Source: Leclercia sp. UBA7405 (lineage in GTDB: Bacteria > Pseudomonadota > Gammaproteobacteria > Enterobacterales > Enterobacteriaceae). Taken from it: a DNA stretch of 14,173 bases. This document shows, piece after piece, positions 5,335 to 11,644 of the stretch. Location: positions 1,301-15,473 of the forward strand of contig DKMV01000351.1 in NCBI GenBank assembly GCA_002469605.1, read 5' to 3'. The position numbers and the translations under genes were made by a program. The notes beneath the pieces were generated by a model. It was not told where the DNA came from and did not search any database. It saw only the letters and a program-made list of their open reading frames with translations. Within the stretch, counting starts at the first letter, position 1. The number at the start of each line of letters is the position of its first letter.

Positions 5335-5574
5335 CTAGAAGGCAAACGATAGCTCTTTGCCAGCAACAACGAACACATCAGTTCTATCTAACGACGTAGA
5401 CCGACCTACAACTTCCACGGTGTCATTCATAAAAACGATGCGTGAAAAAACTTCATGGTGCGTCAATTCTTTTTCAACAAGTCCAGAAGAAACGAGTGAG
5501 TCAACAAACTCTCCACGAGACATCTGCTCGAGACGAGCAATTGCCTCCTGAACTATTTGCATTTGCGTTTTCAT
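5335..5574 (-). CDS. cmdA: antitoxin of a toxin-antitoxin-chaperone system
   Basis: A 79-residue protein between the ART-like toxin and the SecB-like chaperone, the place of CmdA in CmdTAC. Residues 1-34 (MKTQMQIVQEAIARLEQMSR and following) are predicted helical; residues 45-79 look like beta strands (RIVFMNDTVEVVG, TDVFVVAGKELSFAF). The strongly hydrophobic C-terminus ending FAF is what one would expect of a chaperone-dependent antitoxin, where an exposed hydrophobic tail makes the protein unstable unless the SecB-like partner holds it. ATG overlaps the toxin TGA as ATGA, with AGAGG about seven bases upstream, so translation is coupled to the toxin. I recognise it by context; on sequence alone I would call it hypothetical. 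Confidence 0.7.
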   Translation of the reverse strand: MKTQMQIVQEAIARLEQMSRGEFVDSLVSSGLVEKELTHHEVFSRIVFMNDTVEVVGRSTSLDRTDVFVVAGKELSFAF

Positions 5575-6131
5575 ACTCTGCCTCTTTCTACAACTGATAA
5601 TTTTGTGACATCTATGGATGCCTTTGGTTCCTTAACGCTCATTATACGACAAGTAGCGATGCGGGATGAGTACTTCTTTACCCTTGTCCACTCATCTAAC
5701 TTTATGTATTCAAAGTTAACAATAGCGTCAAATTCTGAATTTTGTAAGATGTGATTGCACACCTCACAATCATTACGTATTGCATTAACCTTAGGTTTGA
5801 TACGATCTGCTTTCATCCGTTCCAACAGATAGTTTCTGAAAACGTTATATGCAATAAGACCTTCTTGCTGGTCCAGTCTTAGGACATTGTTGACATCAAT
5901 GATCGCTTTGATGACGGCATAATTTTCGTAACGATTAGTTCTCGTATGCTTGTCATAGGCTTGCAATTTCGCCCATTGTCGTGCATCAAGCAATGGATCA
6001 CTGATACCTTCAATGAAGAAATAAGCACCTGTACCGAGCCAATCATCCTCAGCAGCACTAACTGAAAAATTTAAATCAAGGATAGATTCATGATTGTCAA
6101 AATCTGTTCCGTGGAAACCTTCGAACTCCAT
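5571..6131 (-). CDS. cmdT: ADP-ribosyltransferase-like toxin of a CmdTAC-type system
   Basis: A 186-residue protein with ADP-ribosyltransferase motifs. FHGTD at 6-10 corresponds to the NAD-binding histidine motif (HGT) of PARP/diphtheria-toxin-like enzymes, and LGTGAYFF at 32-39 to their 'G.G.YF' tyrosine motif, followed by ARQWAK (50-55), where many members have 'A..WA'. A clear third-motif glutamate is not obvious in the C-terminal strands (FDAIVNF at 134-140, RIATCRIMSV at 157-166). Next come a small antitoxin overlapping by ATGA and a SecB-like chaperone, the CmdT-CmdA-CmdC order. CmdT is reported to ADP-ribosylate the N6 of adenine in GA dinucleotides of single-stranded RNA and so stop translation during T-even infection. 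The gene is AT-rich compared with the tail genes, in line with acquisition. Other ART-fold toxins (DUF3990-like, DarT) are possible alternatives, but the SecB-like partner favours CmdT. Confidence 0.8.
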   Translation of the reverse strand: MEFEGFHGTDFDNHESILDLNFSVSAAEDDWLGTGAYFFIEGISDPLLDARQWAKLQAYDKHTRTNRYENYAVIKAIIDVNNVLRLDQQEGLIAYNVFRNYLLERMKADRIKPKVNAIRNDCEVCNHILQNSEFDAIVNFEYIKLDEWTRVKKYSSRIATCRIMSVKEPKASIDVTKLSVVERGRV

Positions 6132-6296
6132 GCCAGACTCTCACTTTTAATCTCAAGCTTTAACTGGTGCTGGTAGCAGTTGCTGTGTGATTTCTAGCCG
6201 AATGGCGGCACACTTTACCATGCAGATTACCATCGTCAAGATGCAGCAAAACTTTAGGACAAAAAACGACAATTTCAAACTATCAAAACTAATGAT
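6132..6296 (-). other. intergenic region upstream of the toxin gene
   Basis: 165 bases without a gene, the longest gap inside the tail module, where neighbouring genes otherwise overlap or are separated by a few bases. It holds a predicted promoter at 6212-6239. On the minus strand downstream of the promoter there is a small GCCG-CCATT-CGGC hairpin (around 6195-6207) flanked by GTGTG and CACAC elements, which could be an operator or part of the 5' leader of about 75 bases. No terminator for the preceding secreted-protein gene is evident. Confidence 0.5.
6212..6239 (-). promoter_or_regulatory. predicted sigma70 promoter of the CmdTAC-like cassette
   Basis: On the minus strand TTGACG (6239-6234) and TAAAGT (6217-6212) are separated by 16 bases, and TGG directly precedes the -10 element, giving an extended -10. 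The -35 has five of six consensus bases, the -10 four of six. It points at the toxin gene, whose ATG is about 80 bases downstream. An independent promoter is expected because the tail operon should be silent in a lysogen while a defence system must be expressed. Confidence 0.5.
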
Positions 6297-6650
6297 TCAG
6301 CCTTTAGCCTTCTCACAATCGTAAGTTCCAAACACTCGAGGTTCATTCATATTCATTCTGATGGCCTCAACGTTCAATATTGCCTTGCCATTACGTTTGA
6401 CATAATCCATCCCAAGAAATCGCCCATTACTTTGATCGGGAAGCATCCACTGATATTTTACATTGGAGTAGTCGCCTTCCTTCCTTAGAAAGGTGAACTT
6501 CTGACTTTGTGGCCTGACGTTGTTTATATGGGCAAAGCCGTCATCACTAGATGAAATGGTGAATGGTCCACAAATGGCAATAGGTTTGGCATTTGCTGCA
6601 TATGGCAGAATGCTAACTAAAGACAACAAAATAATGGCTACAGTTTTCAC
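6297..6650 (-). CDS. small secreted protein of unknown function (moron)
   Basis: A 117-residue protein starting with GTG. Residues 1-21 form a signal peptide: Lys2, a hydrophobic core VAIILLSLVSILPYA, and the cleavage motif ANA before Lys22-Pro23. The mature part has two cysteines, Cys27 and Cys112, that could form a disulfide in the periplasm, and is otherwise beta-rich and polar (KFTFLRKEG, AILNVEAIRMN, RVFGTYDC). I do not recognise the family. The GTG start at 6650 is chosen because it overlaps the hub stop as GTGA, has a G-rich ribosome binding site about eleven bases upstream, and puts the signal peptide at the very N-terminus; an ATG at 6734 would bury it behind 28 residues antisense in character to secretion. 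It is not an expected tail component. A lysogenic conversion or superinfection-exclusion role is a guess from location and secretion. Confidence 0.72.
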   Translation of the reverse strand: MKTVAIILLSLVSILPYAANAKPIAICGPFTISSSDDGFAHINNVRPQSQKFTFLRKEGDYSNVKYQWMLPDQSNGRFLGMDYVKRNGKAILNVEAIRMNMNEPRVFGTYDCEKAKG

Positions 6651-7720
6651 TGAGGTGTAATCCCCCTGTTCAAAGCCGACTGGCTCTGGAGGTCTCGCGC
6701 TCCACGAGCCCCACACATGAGATCCATATACCACGGATTCCCTCTCGTATCGCCGGTGTAGCTGATTGACTGAACTATGTAAACGCCATCAGTTGCCACA
6801 CTGGCGGGCTGCGCAAGCGTCGCGCTGCCTGTACTAAGGTTACCATTATCATTTGCCTCAGTAATCCTTGCCTGTGATCTTTGGATCTCATCGTTCGGTA
6901 ATTGCGAGCGATACACCGAGTCCTGGTTCAACTGAATAAGCCCGTTAACCCGAATGTTTGGATTAATGAGACAGCGCACATTAACGCCTGCCCCCATGGT
7001 TTGCTGAGGCATACCGACCAGGCCAGTTTTGGTGTTAAGCACGATCGCTTCATGGAGATATTTATTCTCAGGCACCATCTGCAGCTGTCCGTCGACAAAT
7101 TGCCAGTTAGCCTCGCACTGCGCCGCCAGGTTGCTTATGTAGTCGCGCGTCGCGCCGAAGAAGACACGACCGCGCGGCATAACCCGGTCAGGGAATTGCC
7201 CCGTGATGCCTTTGGTGATGCCGTAAGGCGAGAGGTCGCGCATCATCAGCGAGTGATAATCCGACAGCTGATACCCGGCAGCCAGCACGCCAACCGAAAT
7301 CGCCTCGTTAAATGCCCGATGCCCATCGATGGCCTGGATAAGGGTAAAAATATCGGTAGGATTATCGCGCCCTGTTATCGTAAAACGGATCTCCCCATCA
7401 AAAATGACTCCGTAATTTTGCCCGCGCGCCTGTCCGGTTTGCTCAGATGAAATCTCGGTAACCTGCCCAACCTCGCTTTCGGTGACCGTCGGCGCCAGGC
7501 CGTTATACCCGGCTATGATGGTAATGCGAGAAAACTCATCCCCCGTAATCCGGGTGATTGTGTCACGTTTGAGGTTGTAAATTTTGAGCGTCGCCACACG
7601 TGGCCACATCGAGTTAAACCAGTCGATTGCGAAGGTCACTTTAAAGTCCGACAGGGATATGCCATTCCCCTTGTCGTTCAGAAGCCGCAGTTCAAAATGG
7701 CGATTCCAGTTAATAGTCAT
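6647..7720 (-). CDS. baseplate hub protein (gp27/gpD-like)
   Basis: A 357-residue protein between the baseplate plug and the spike-containing region, the place of the hub in contractile phages of this type. The N-terminal half begins FELRLLNDKGNGISLSDFKV and contains 'ATLKIYNLKRDTITRI' and 'ITIIAGYNG', the typical pattern of hub proteins in which a 'v.IyNl...t...i..g..v.i.aGY.g' segment forms the tube-like ring. Later segments (SNLAAQCEANWQFVDGQLQM, about 200-220, and VYIVQSISYTGDTRGNPWYM near the C-terminus) fit the second tube-like domain of gp27/P2 gpD-like hubs. The hub joins tube and spike. In this prophage its gene is not followed directly by the spike gene: its TGA overlaps the GTG of a secreted-protein gene, and the CmdTAC-like cassette follows. 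Confidence 0.8.
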   Translation of the reverse strand: MTINWNRHFELRLLNDKGNGISLSDFKVTFAIDWFNSMWPRVATLKIYNLKRDTITRITGDEFSRITIIAGYNGLAPTVTESEVGQVTEISSEQTGQARGQNYGVIFDGEIRFTITGRDNPTDIFTLIQAIDGHRAFNEAISVGVLAAGYQLSDYHSLMMRDLSPYGITKGITGQFPDRVMPRGRVFFGATRDYISNLAAQCEANWQFVDGQLQMVPENKYLHEAIVLNTKTGLVGMPQQTMGAGVNVRCLINPNIRVNGLIQLNQDSVYRSQLPNDEIQRSQARITEANDNGNLSTGSATLAQPASVATDGVYIVQSISYTGDTRGNPWYMDLMCGARGARDLQSQSALNRGITPQ

Positions 7721-7723
7721 GCG

Positions 7724-8029
7724 CTATCCCTGAACAAAATAAAGATGGCTCGAGGCACCAAGGTTTGTTTTCGTCGGGTATTCCGGCGCACCGTTGTCTG
7801 TCATGACCACCAGCGCGCCAGATATCCCCAGCTCCGGATACTGAGCCAAAAGGTTAACCCCCGGCACCAGGGGAACACCCATTAACAGAGGTTGCGCGCC
7901 GCTATCCATAACGTCCATTATCCAGCCGGCATCGTCGCGCCACAGCACGCGGAGCGTGTAGCTTATGTCGCCCAGGGTGATGCGAAACTCCTGGTTATCA
8001 GGGATCATCGGAATCTCATTAACGCTCAT
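7724..8029 (-). CDS. baseplate plug protein
   Basis: A 101-residue protein of the family known as phage baseplate plug, described from the cyanophage Pam3 baseplate. The sequence shows the family layout: an N-terminal IPMIPDNQEFRITLGD strand followed by YTLRVLWRDDAGWIMDVMD, in which '.y.l.l.w.....W.ldi.d' is typical, then a 'G.plv.G.nLl..y' segment (PLVPGVNLLAQYPELG), and 'GALVVMTDNG' before the C-terminus. The protein closes the lumen of the hub before DNA ejection. It is encoded between the Dit-like and hub genes; its ATG overlaps the upstream stop as TAATG, and the hub gene starts three bases after its stop. Confidence 0.82.
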   Translation of the reverse strand: MSVNEIPMIPDNQEFRITLGDISYTLRVLWRDDAGWIMDVMDSGAQPLLMGVPLVPGVNLLAQYPELGISGALVVMTDNGAPEYPTKTNLGASSHLYFVQG

Positions 8030-8604
8030 TATCCCCTCGCAAAATCGGCTATCTTTTGAATTACAGATGAGCTGCTGGTCGGCACCAGAGATTTCATCCC
8101 TGTATTCTGTACTGGCGCGGTGCTGACTCCCTCCTGCATGTTGGCCTTATCCGTAACGGTGATGCTCTGCGTATCCGACATGATCACTTCCCGCAGCGTC
8201 AGAACGCATGACAGCACATTTTCGCTGGTTCGGTCCGTCGTGGCCTCGATAGCGCGTATCAGCATGTTGCTGTAGGTGTGCTTGCCGGTAACAACATCAA
8301 ACGGCACCCGGGATTTCTGCAGATCCAGCAGCTGCTGATAAATCTCCCTCGGGCTCTCGCCAACCCGCAAGCCTATGCTGGACAGATTCACCAGGTCGAG
8401 TACCGACCCGCCGCCGGCAAATCCACACTCCATAGTGACCTCACTGGCGCGCTTATAGGCGTGGTCGTTTATAGCGGCGCCAAACTCCACCGGATGTTCA
8501 GTGATTTCCAGAGCATCAACATGCTTCTCCGATACCACCACGTCAGGCACAAAAATACCTATTTTCCGAGACTGCAGCCGGAAGATGGCCGACAAAATAT
8601 CCAT
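8029..8604 (-). CDS. Dit-like baseplate protein
   Basis: A 191-residue protein directly after the tape measure gene, the place of the distal tail or Dit-like protein. The segment EITEHPVEFGAAINDHAYKR (about 33-52) with the later 'LLDLQKSRVPFDVVTGKHTY' (91-110) and SNMLIRAIEATTDRTSENVL is characteristic of Dit-like proteins of contractile prophages, where 'E....v..GaaI.DH....p..v.m..g......' and 'Pf.v.TG...Y.nMli..i....d....n.l' recur. The C-terminal 45 residues are Ser/Thr-rich and low in complexity. It connects the tail tube to the hub. ATG overlaps the tape measure stop as TGATG. Confidence 0.85.
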   Translation of the reverse strand: MDILSAIFRLQSRKIGIFVPDVVVSEKHVDALEITEHPVEFGAAINDHAYKRASEVTMECGFAGGGSVLDLVNLSSIGLRVGESPREIYQQLLDLQKSRVPFDVVTGKHTYSNMLIRAIEATTDRTSENVLSCVLTLREVIMSDTQSITVTDKANMQEGVSTAPVQNTGMKSLVPTSSSSVIQKIADFARG

Positions 8605-10583
8605 CAGTAGACCCTCGGTTGTAGCTGCTGAGTGAGACGGGAGTTAACGCCGGATTGACGATCGGCAACCTCCCGGCCAGTGGATGCCGGGTCGCTCGCG
8701 CCGTAAATATTGATGTTCGTTTCCTGGCTGATCTGCGCGGCTGCCTGCGTAGCGGCAACACTGGCCAGTGGGGAGTTCCACTGACCGTACCCTTCCTTCC
8801 TGGACATGGCCTGCAGAAGGTTGCTGAACTGCTGCGGATCGCTCAGGTTCAGCGTGTCCTTAGCGCCCACGCCCATCATATTGGCCACGAAATTCGAATA
8901 GGCCTCGGGGTCATTGTTGTCGCTGGCAGGTGCGTATTTGTGGATGATGTCCCAGATTGACTGGAGCTTTTCAAACCCGGCTGCCGCGCTTTTGCCGGTG
9001 AAGTAAAGACGGATTTGCCTGGCCATTGCCATCCAACCATCCAGCGGCGTCTGATGAGAGGTAAAACCGTTGCCACCGACGGGTCGCAGGTTACCAGGGT
9101 TGTTGTTCCTGTCTGCAATCGTCTTGCCCGGGCCGCTCTCCTGCTTATCTGAGCCTCCATCTTCCTTGCCGAAAATCCACCCGTTTATTGTTTTACCGAT
9201 GCTTCGCGGGTCGAACCCCGTCTTGCCCTCTATCCAGTCAGCGGTATTGTTAGCGCTGTCAGATACTGCAGGTAAAGCGTCCTGGCCTTGCCCTTGTGCC
9301 AGCAGGTTCTTGCCGATCGCATAAGCATCAGACCACCGGCCCTCGTTAATGGCGTTAATCAGATCGCCAATCATCTTGATCATCTTGCCAAACTCACCGA
9401 ACTGCCGGGTAAGATTTTCGATGTCGCCTTTAAGGGTCCAGTTTTTGAGGTTGATATTGAGCAGCTTAGCGATTTCAACTCCTATCGCCTTCACTGAATC
9501 CCGCAGCTCGCCAAGCGATTTCAGGGCGGCCTCTATTTCTGGCTCCCATTTATCCCAGGGCAGCAGGCTTTGACCGCCTTCTTTCCAAGTTTTGTAGTCG
9601 TCGTATAGCGCGAACAGCGCCGAGCCTAGCGCGATTACGATACCTATCGGCGATTTGAGGAACTCAGTGTTAAGCAACTGCCAAGCCGAGACCAGTCCGG
9701 ACACAAGCATGATCAGCTGCTGTATATCCGGCGGCAGTTTTTTGAACCACTCAATCAGGCCGCCTACCGCCTGCGAGACGCGCCACGCCATCTGGGTAAT
9801 GACATCAGCAGCAAAGAGCACCCCCTTCACTATCTTCGTGACCACGCCCTCTATCTTCGGCCAGTTCTCCAGCATCTGCTTGCTGAGATTGTTCAGCGTG
9901 CCGCTCAGGCCGCCGGCCAGATTCGAGCCAACCTTATCGCGCAGGATCCCCAGTAGCGAAACGAAGTTGCGCATGGAGGTCATGAACTTGTTGGACTGCT
10001 GCGCGGCCTTGTCAGCATCGAAGCCTGTCTTCTGCATCATCGACTGGTATTCAGCCGTGAAGCCGGACATTCCGCGCCGCATTGCCATCAGCGTGTTTTC
10101 GTCAATGCCCAGCATCTGCGCGAACTGGTTGGCACGATAATAGGGCATGGTGCTGAGACGCTGGCCGACGCCGGTAAAGATAGCCGACATGTCGCGCATC
10201 TGTCCGGAAGCGTCCCGGGTCTGCACCCCCAGGCGGTTCAGGAAGCCTTCGGCGCCGGGATTGCTGCGCATGAAGCGCGCCAGGCTCTCCAGTGAGTTCT
10301 GGGCAGCCTCGGCGCTGGAGCCGGTTTGTGAGGCAGCATAGCCAAGCGCCTTGATGCCGTTGACCGATGCCCCGGTGCGTTCCGCGGCCCAGTAGAGTTT
10401 ATCCAGGCCGCTGGCGATCGAGGCAGTGAAGCCCACGATGGCCAGCCCCGTTGACTCAACTACGGCCCCCAGTTTTACGACGTTTGCGGCCACACCTTTG
10501 AGCGTGGCTTCAAATTTCGCCTGGCCGGCGCCATCAATGTCGAACCCCAGAGAGACCAGGTAATCACGGATAGTATCAGCCAT
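8604..10583 (-). CDS. tape measure protein with lysozyme-like C-terminal domain
   Basis: A 659-residue tail tape measure protein, which fixes tail length and is ejected ahead of the DNA. The N-terminus (MADTIRDYLVSLGFDIDGAG) and the first 250 residues are alanine-rich and helical, typical of the family. Hydrophobic segments lie at about 286-327 (IQQLIMLVSGLVSAW, IGIVIALGSALFALY) and could insert into the host inner membrane. Residues about 490-605 form a separate domain beginning DRNNNPGNLR with YFTGKSAAA, IWDIIHKYAP and DPEAYSNFVANMMGV, the pattern of lysozyme-like transglycosylase domains in phage structural proteins ('NNPGNiR...', 'I..yAP...n....Y...v'). It should cut peptidoglycan during infection. 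The C-terminus (NINIYGASDPASTGREVADR) is the usual tape measure tail. ATG lies inside the last codons of the frameshift extension upstream, an eight-base overlap. Confidence 0.93.
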   Translation of the reverse strand: MADTIRDYLVSLGFDIDGAGQAKFEATLKGVAANVVKLGAVVESTGLAIVGFTASIASGLDKLYWAAERTGASVNGIKALGYAASQTGSSAEAAQNSLESLARFMRSNPGAEGFLNRLGVQTRDASGQMRDMSAIFTGVGQRLSTMPYYRANQFAQMLGIDENTLMAMRRGMSGFTAEYQSMMQKTGFDADKAAQQSNKFMTSMRNFVSLLGILRDKVGSNLAGGLSGTLNNLSKQMLENWPKIEGVVTKIVKGVLFAADVITQMAWRVSQAVGGLIEWFKKLPPDIQQLIMLVSGLVSAWQLLNTEFLKSPIGIVIALGSALFALYDDYKTWKEGGQSLLPWDKWEPEIEAALKSLGELRDSVKAIGVEIAKLLNINLKNWTLKGDIENLTRQFGEFGKMIKMIGDLINAINEGRWSDAYAIGKNLLAQGQGQDALPAVSDSANNTADWIEGKTGFDPRSIGKTINGWIFGKEDGGSDKQESGPGKTIADRNNNPGNLRPVGGNGFTSHQTPLDGWMAMARQIRLYFTGKSAAAGFEKLQSIWDIIHKYAPASDNNDPEAYSNFVANMMGVGAKDTLNLSDPQQFSNLLQAMSRKEGYGQWNSPLASVAATQAAAQISQETNINIYGASDPASTGREVADRQSGVNSRLTQQLQPRVY

Positions 10584-11189
10584 TATTCTGGGCTCTCCAT
10601 TTGGCTACACGCGCGTCGTTATCGTCACGCATATCGAGGTAATCGTTAAGCAGCGCGATGCGGCACAGGTCCACTGCACCGCTGTCGAGGTCTTTCTGAT
10701 CGAGGTTAAAGGCGAGCGCCGGACGCAGGATGTAGTCTTCCCCGCCCGGCATCGTATTGAAGGTTATTCCGCTGGCGGGGTGTTCGTCTCGCTGGTAGGG
10801 AGTCCTTGCAAAAAATTTCCCAGCGAATCGGCGACCACCCGCGCCACAAGCTGCAGCATCACGAACAGGTCGATATCATCAAAGGCCATGGTGCCCTGCT
10901 GGCACACCGGCACCCAGGCGCTCATATGCTTGCGCGCCACCACCTGCAGGCAGGGAAAAAGGATCGCATTCACGTCATCATCACTGAGGCCGGAAACGGC
11001 GCCAGCGATCTTCGGCAGAATGCTTTCCATTGCGCCCTCGGTATCTTTGGCGTTCAGCTTAGTCTGGATATTACGGAAGTCAGAAACCAGACCTGCCAGA
11101 ACCGGCAGCAGCTTGCGGGATACCTTCAGCTGCTCGAAAACGCTTAACTTAGCGATGCGGTACTGCTGATCCTTAATGGTAATTTCCAT
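10576..11189 (-). CDS. tail assembly chaperone, -1 frameshift product (G-T type)
   Basis: A predicted fusion of about 204 residues: 126 codons of the chaperone frame, then 78 codons in the -1 frame. In the chaperone frame the codons GGA AAT TTT TTG (10820-10809) place two overlapping canonical slippery heptamers in phase, A AAT TTT and T TTT TTG. A shift of -1 enters a frame that stays open to TGA at 10578-10576, past the 0-frame stop at 10764. Its product is protein-like: it contains GGEDYILRPALAFNLDQ and IALLNDYLDMRDDNDARVAK, the acidic helical kind of tail chaperone extension. The same area has no other gene and the extension overlaps the tape measure start by eight bases, exactly as lambda GT does with H. 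The extension could also be translated alone from ATG at 10752 (58 residues), but no good ribosome binding site precedes it. Confidence 0.82.
10764..11189 (-). CDS. tail assembly chaperone, 0-frame product (G type)
   Basis: A 141-residue protein lying between the tube and tape measure genes, the fixed place of tail assembly chaperones. It begins MEITIKDQQYRIAKLSVFEQ followed by LKVSRKLLPVL, a beta-hairpin then helix start common in chaperones of DUF3383-type phages, and is otherwise helical and soluble. The last 15 residues (LQGLPTSETNTPPAE) are low in complexity and follow the slippery site, so the unshifted product ends with a disordered tail while the shifted one carries a folded extension. 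By analogy with lambda gpG and gpGT, both bind the tape measure protein and bring tube subunits to it, and neither is in the finished virion. Three bases separate it from the tube gene. Confidence 0.87.
   Translation of the reverse strand: MEITIKDQQYRIAKLSVFEQLKVSRKLLPVLAGLVSDFRNIQTKLNAKDTEGAMESILPKIAGAVSGLSDDDVNAILFPCLQVVARKHMSAWVPVCQQGTMAFDDIDLFVMLQLVARVVADSLGNFLQGLPTSETNTPPAE
10809..10818 (-). promoter_or_regulatory. programmed -1 ribosomal frameshift site
   Basis: On the minus strand AAATTTTTTG contains A AAT TTT (10818-10812) and T TTT TTG (10815-10809), both in phase with the 0-frame codons and both matching X XXY YYZ. The -1 frame is open downstream to 10576. A short CCGC-CA-GCGG hairpin can form about 25 bases downstream, but I see no strong stimulatory structure. 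Confidence 0.8.
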
Positions 11190-11192
11190 GAA

Positions 11193-11633
11193 TTAGTACT
11201 CCCCCAGGAACGGGTCGATTTTGATGCAGTCGAACACCCAGGCCACCGTCCCGCCCTCTTTGGCGTTCTGCCAGTCGGGGTGCTTCTGGAAGGCGCCGCC
11301 GCGCGCGGTCATGATGTCGCCAGATGCAGTGTTGCGGAACACAAAGACGTTATTACCCCACAGCGCTGAGGACTGGCTTTGCGCGTTATATGCCAGAGAC
11401 AGCTTTTTGTTCACCGGCGAGGTTTTCAGGAGGTTAACGGTTACCGTTCCAGCCTTGCCGGCGTGCAGGGAGTGCATGCCCTCGCCGTCAGCGCCGATCG
11501 TCATGGTGTTTTTGTTTTCGACCATGGCGATGGTAATGCCCTCTTCGGAGTTGGCAGAACCGGCACCGAGGTCAATCACCCCGGTGGGACCAGTCATTGA
11601 CCCCGTGATATCCAGAAAAGAATAAGTGCTCAT
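11193..11633 (-). CDS. tail tube protein (DUF3277)
   Basis: A 146-residue protein of the DUF3277 family, directly after the sheath gene, as the tube gene always is in contractile phages. It begins MSTYSFLDITGSMTGPTGVI and contains GADGEGMHSLHAGKAGTVTV followed by NLLKTSPVNKKLSLAY, the family core, and ends 'WVFDCIKIDPFLGEY'. The size fits tube subunits, which stack as hexamer rings inside the sheath. Eleven bases separate it from the sheath gene and three from the chaperone gene. Confidence 0.88.
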   Translation of the reverse strand: MSTYSFLDITGSMTGPTGVIDLGAGSANSEEGITIAMVENKNTMTIGADGEGMHSLHAGKAGTVTVNLLKTSPVNKKLSLAYNAQSQSSALWGNNVFVFRNTASGDIMTARGGAFQKHPDWQNAKEGGTVAWVFDCIKIDPFLGEY

Positions 11634-11644
11634 TCAGTGTCCCC

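Noticed and set aside
5571..6131. DarT-type DNA ADP-ribosyltransferase
   Set aside because: DarT is followed by a macrodomain antitoxin DarG; here a small protein and a SecB-like chaperone follow, which fits CmdTAC.
6297..6734. Start of the secreted protein at the upstream ATG
   Set aside because: It would place 28 polar residues before the signal peptide; the GTG at 6650 overlaps the hub stop as GTGA and gives a proper signal peptide.
9655..10140. Plus-strand reading frame of 161 codons in the tape measure region
   Set aside because: Antisense to the tape measure gene; serine- and proline-rich with no domain pattern.
10579..10752. Independent 58-residue gene between chaperone and tape measure
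   Set aside because: No good ribosome binding site before the ATG at 10752, and the slippery site in phase upstream explains the open frame better; kept only as an alternative.
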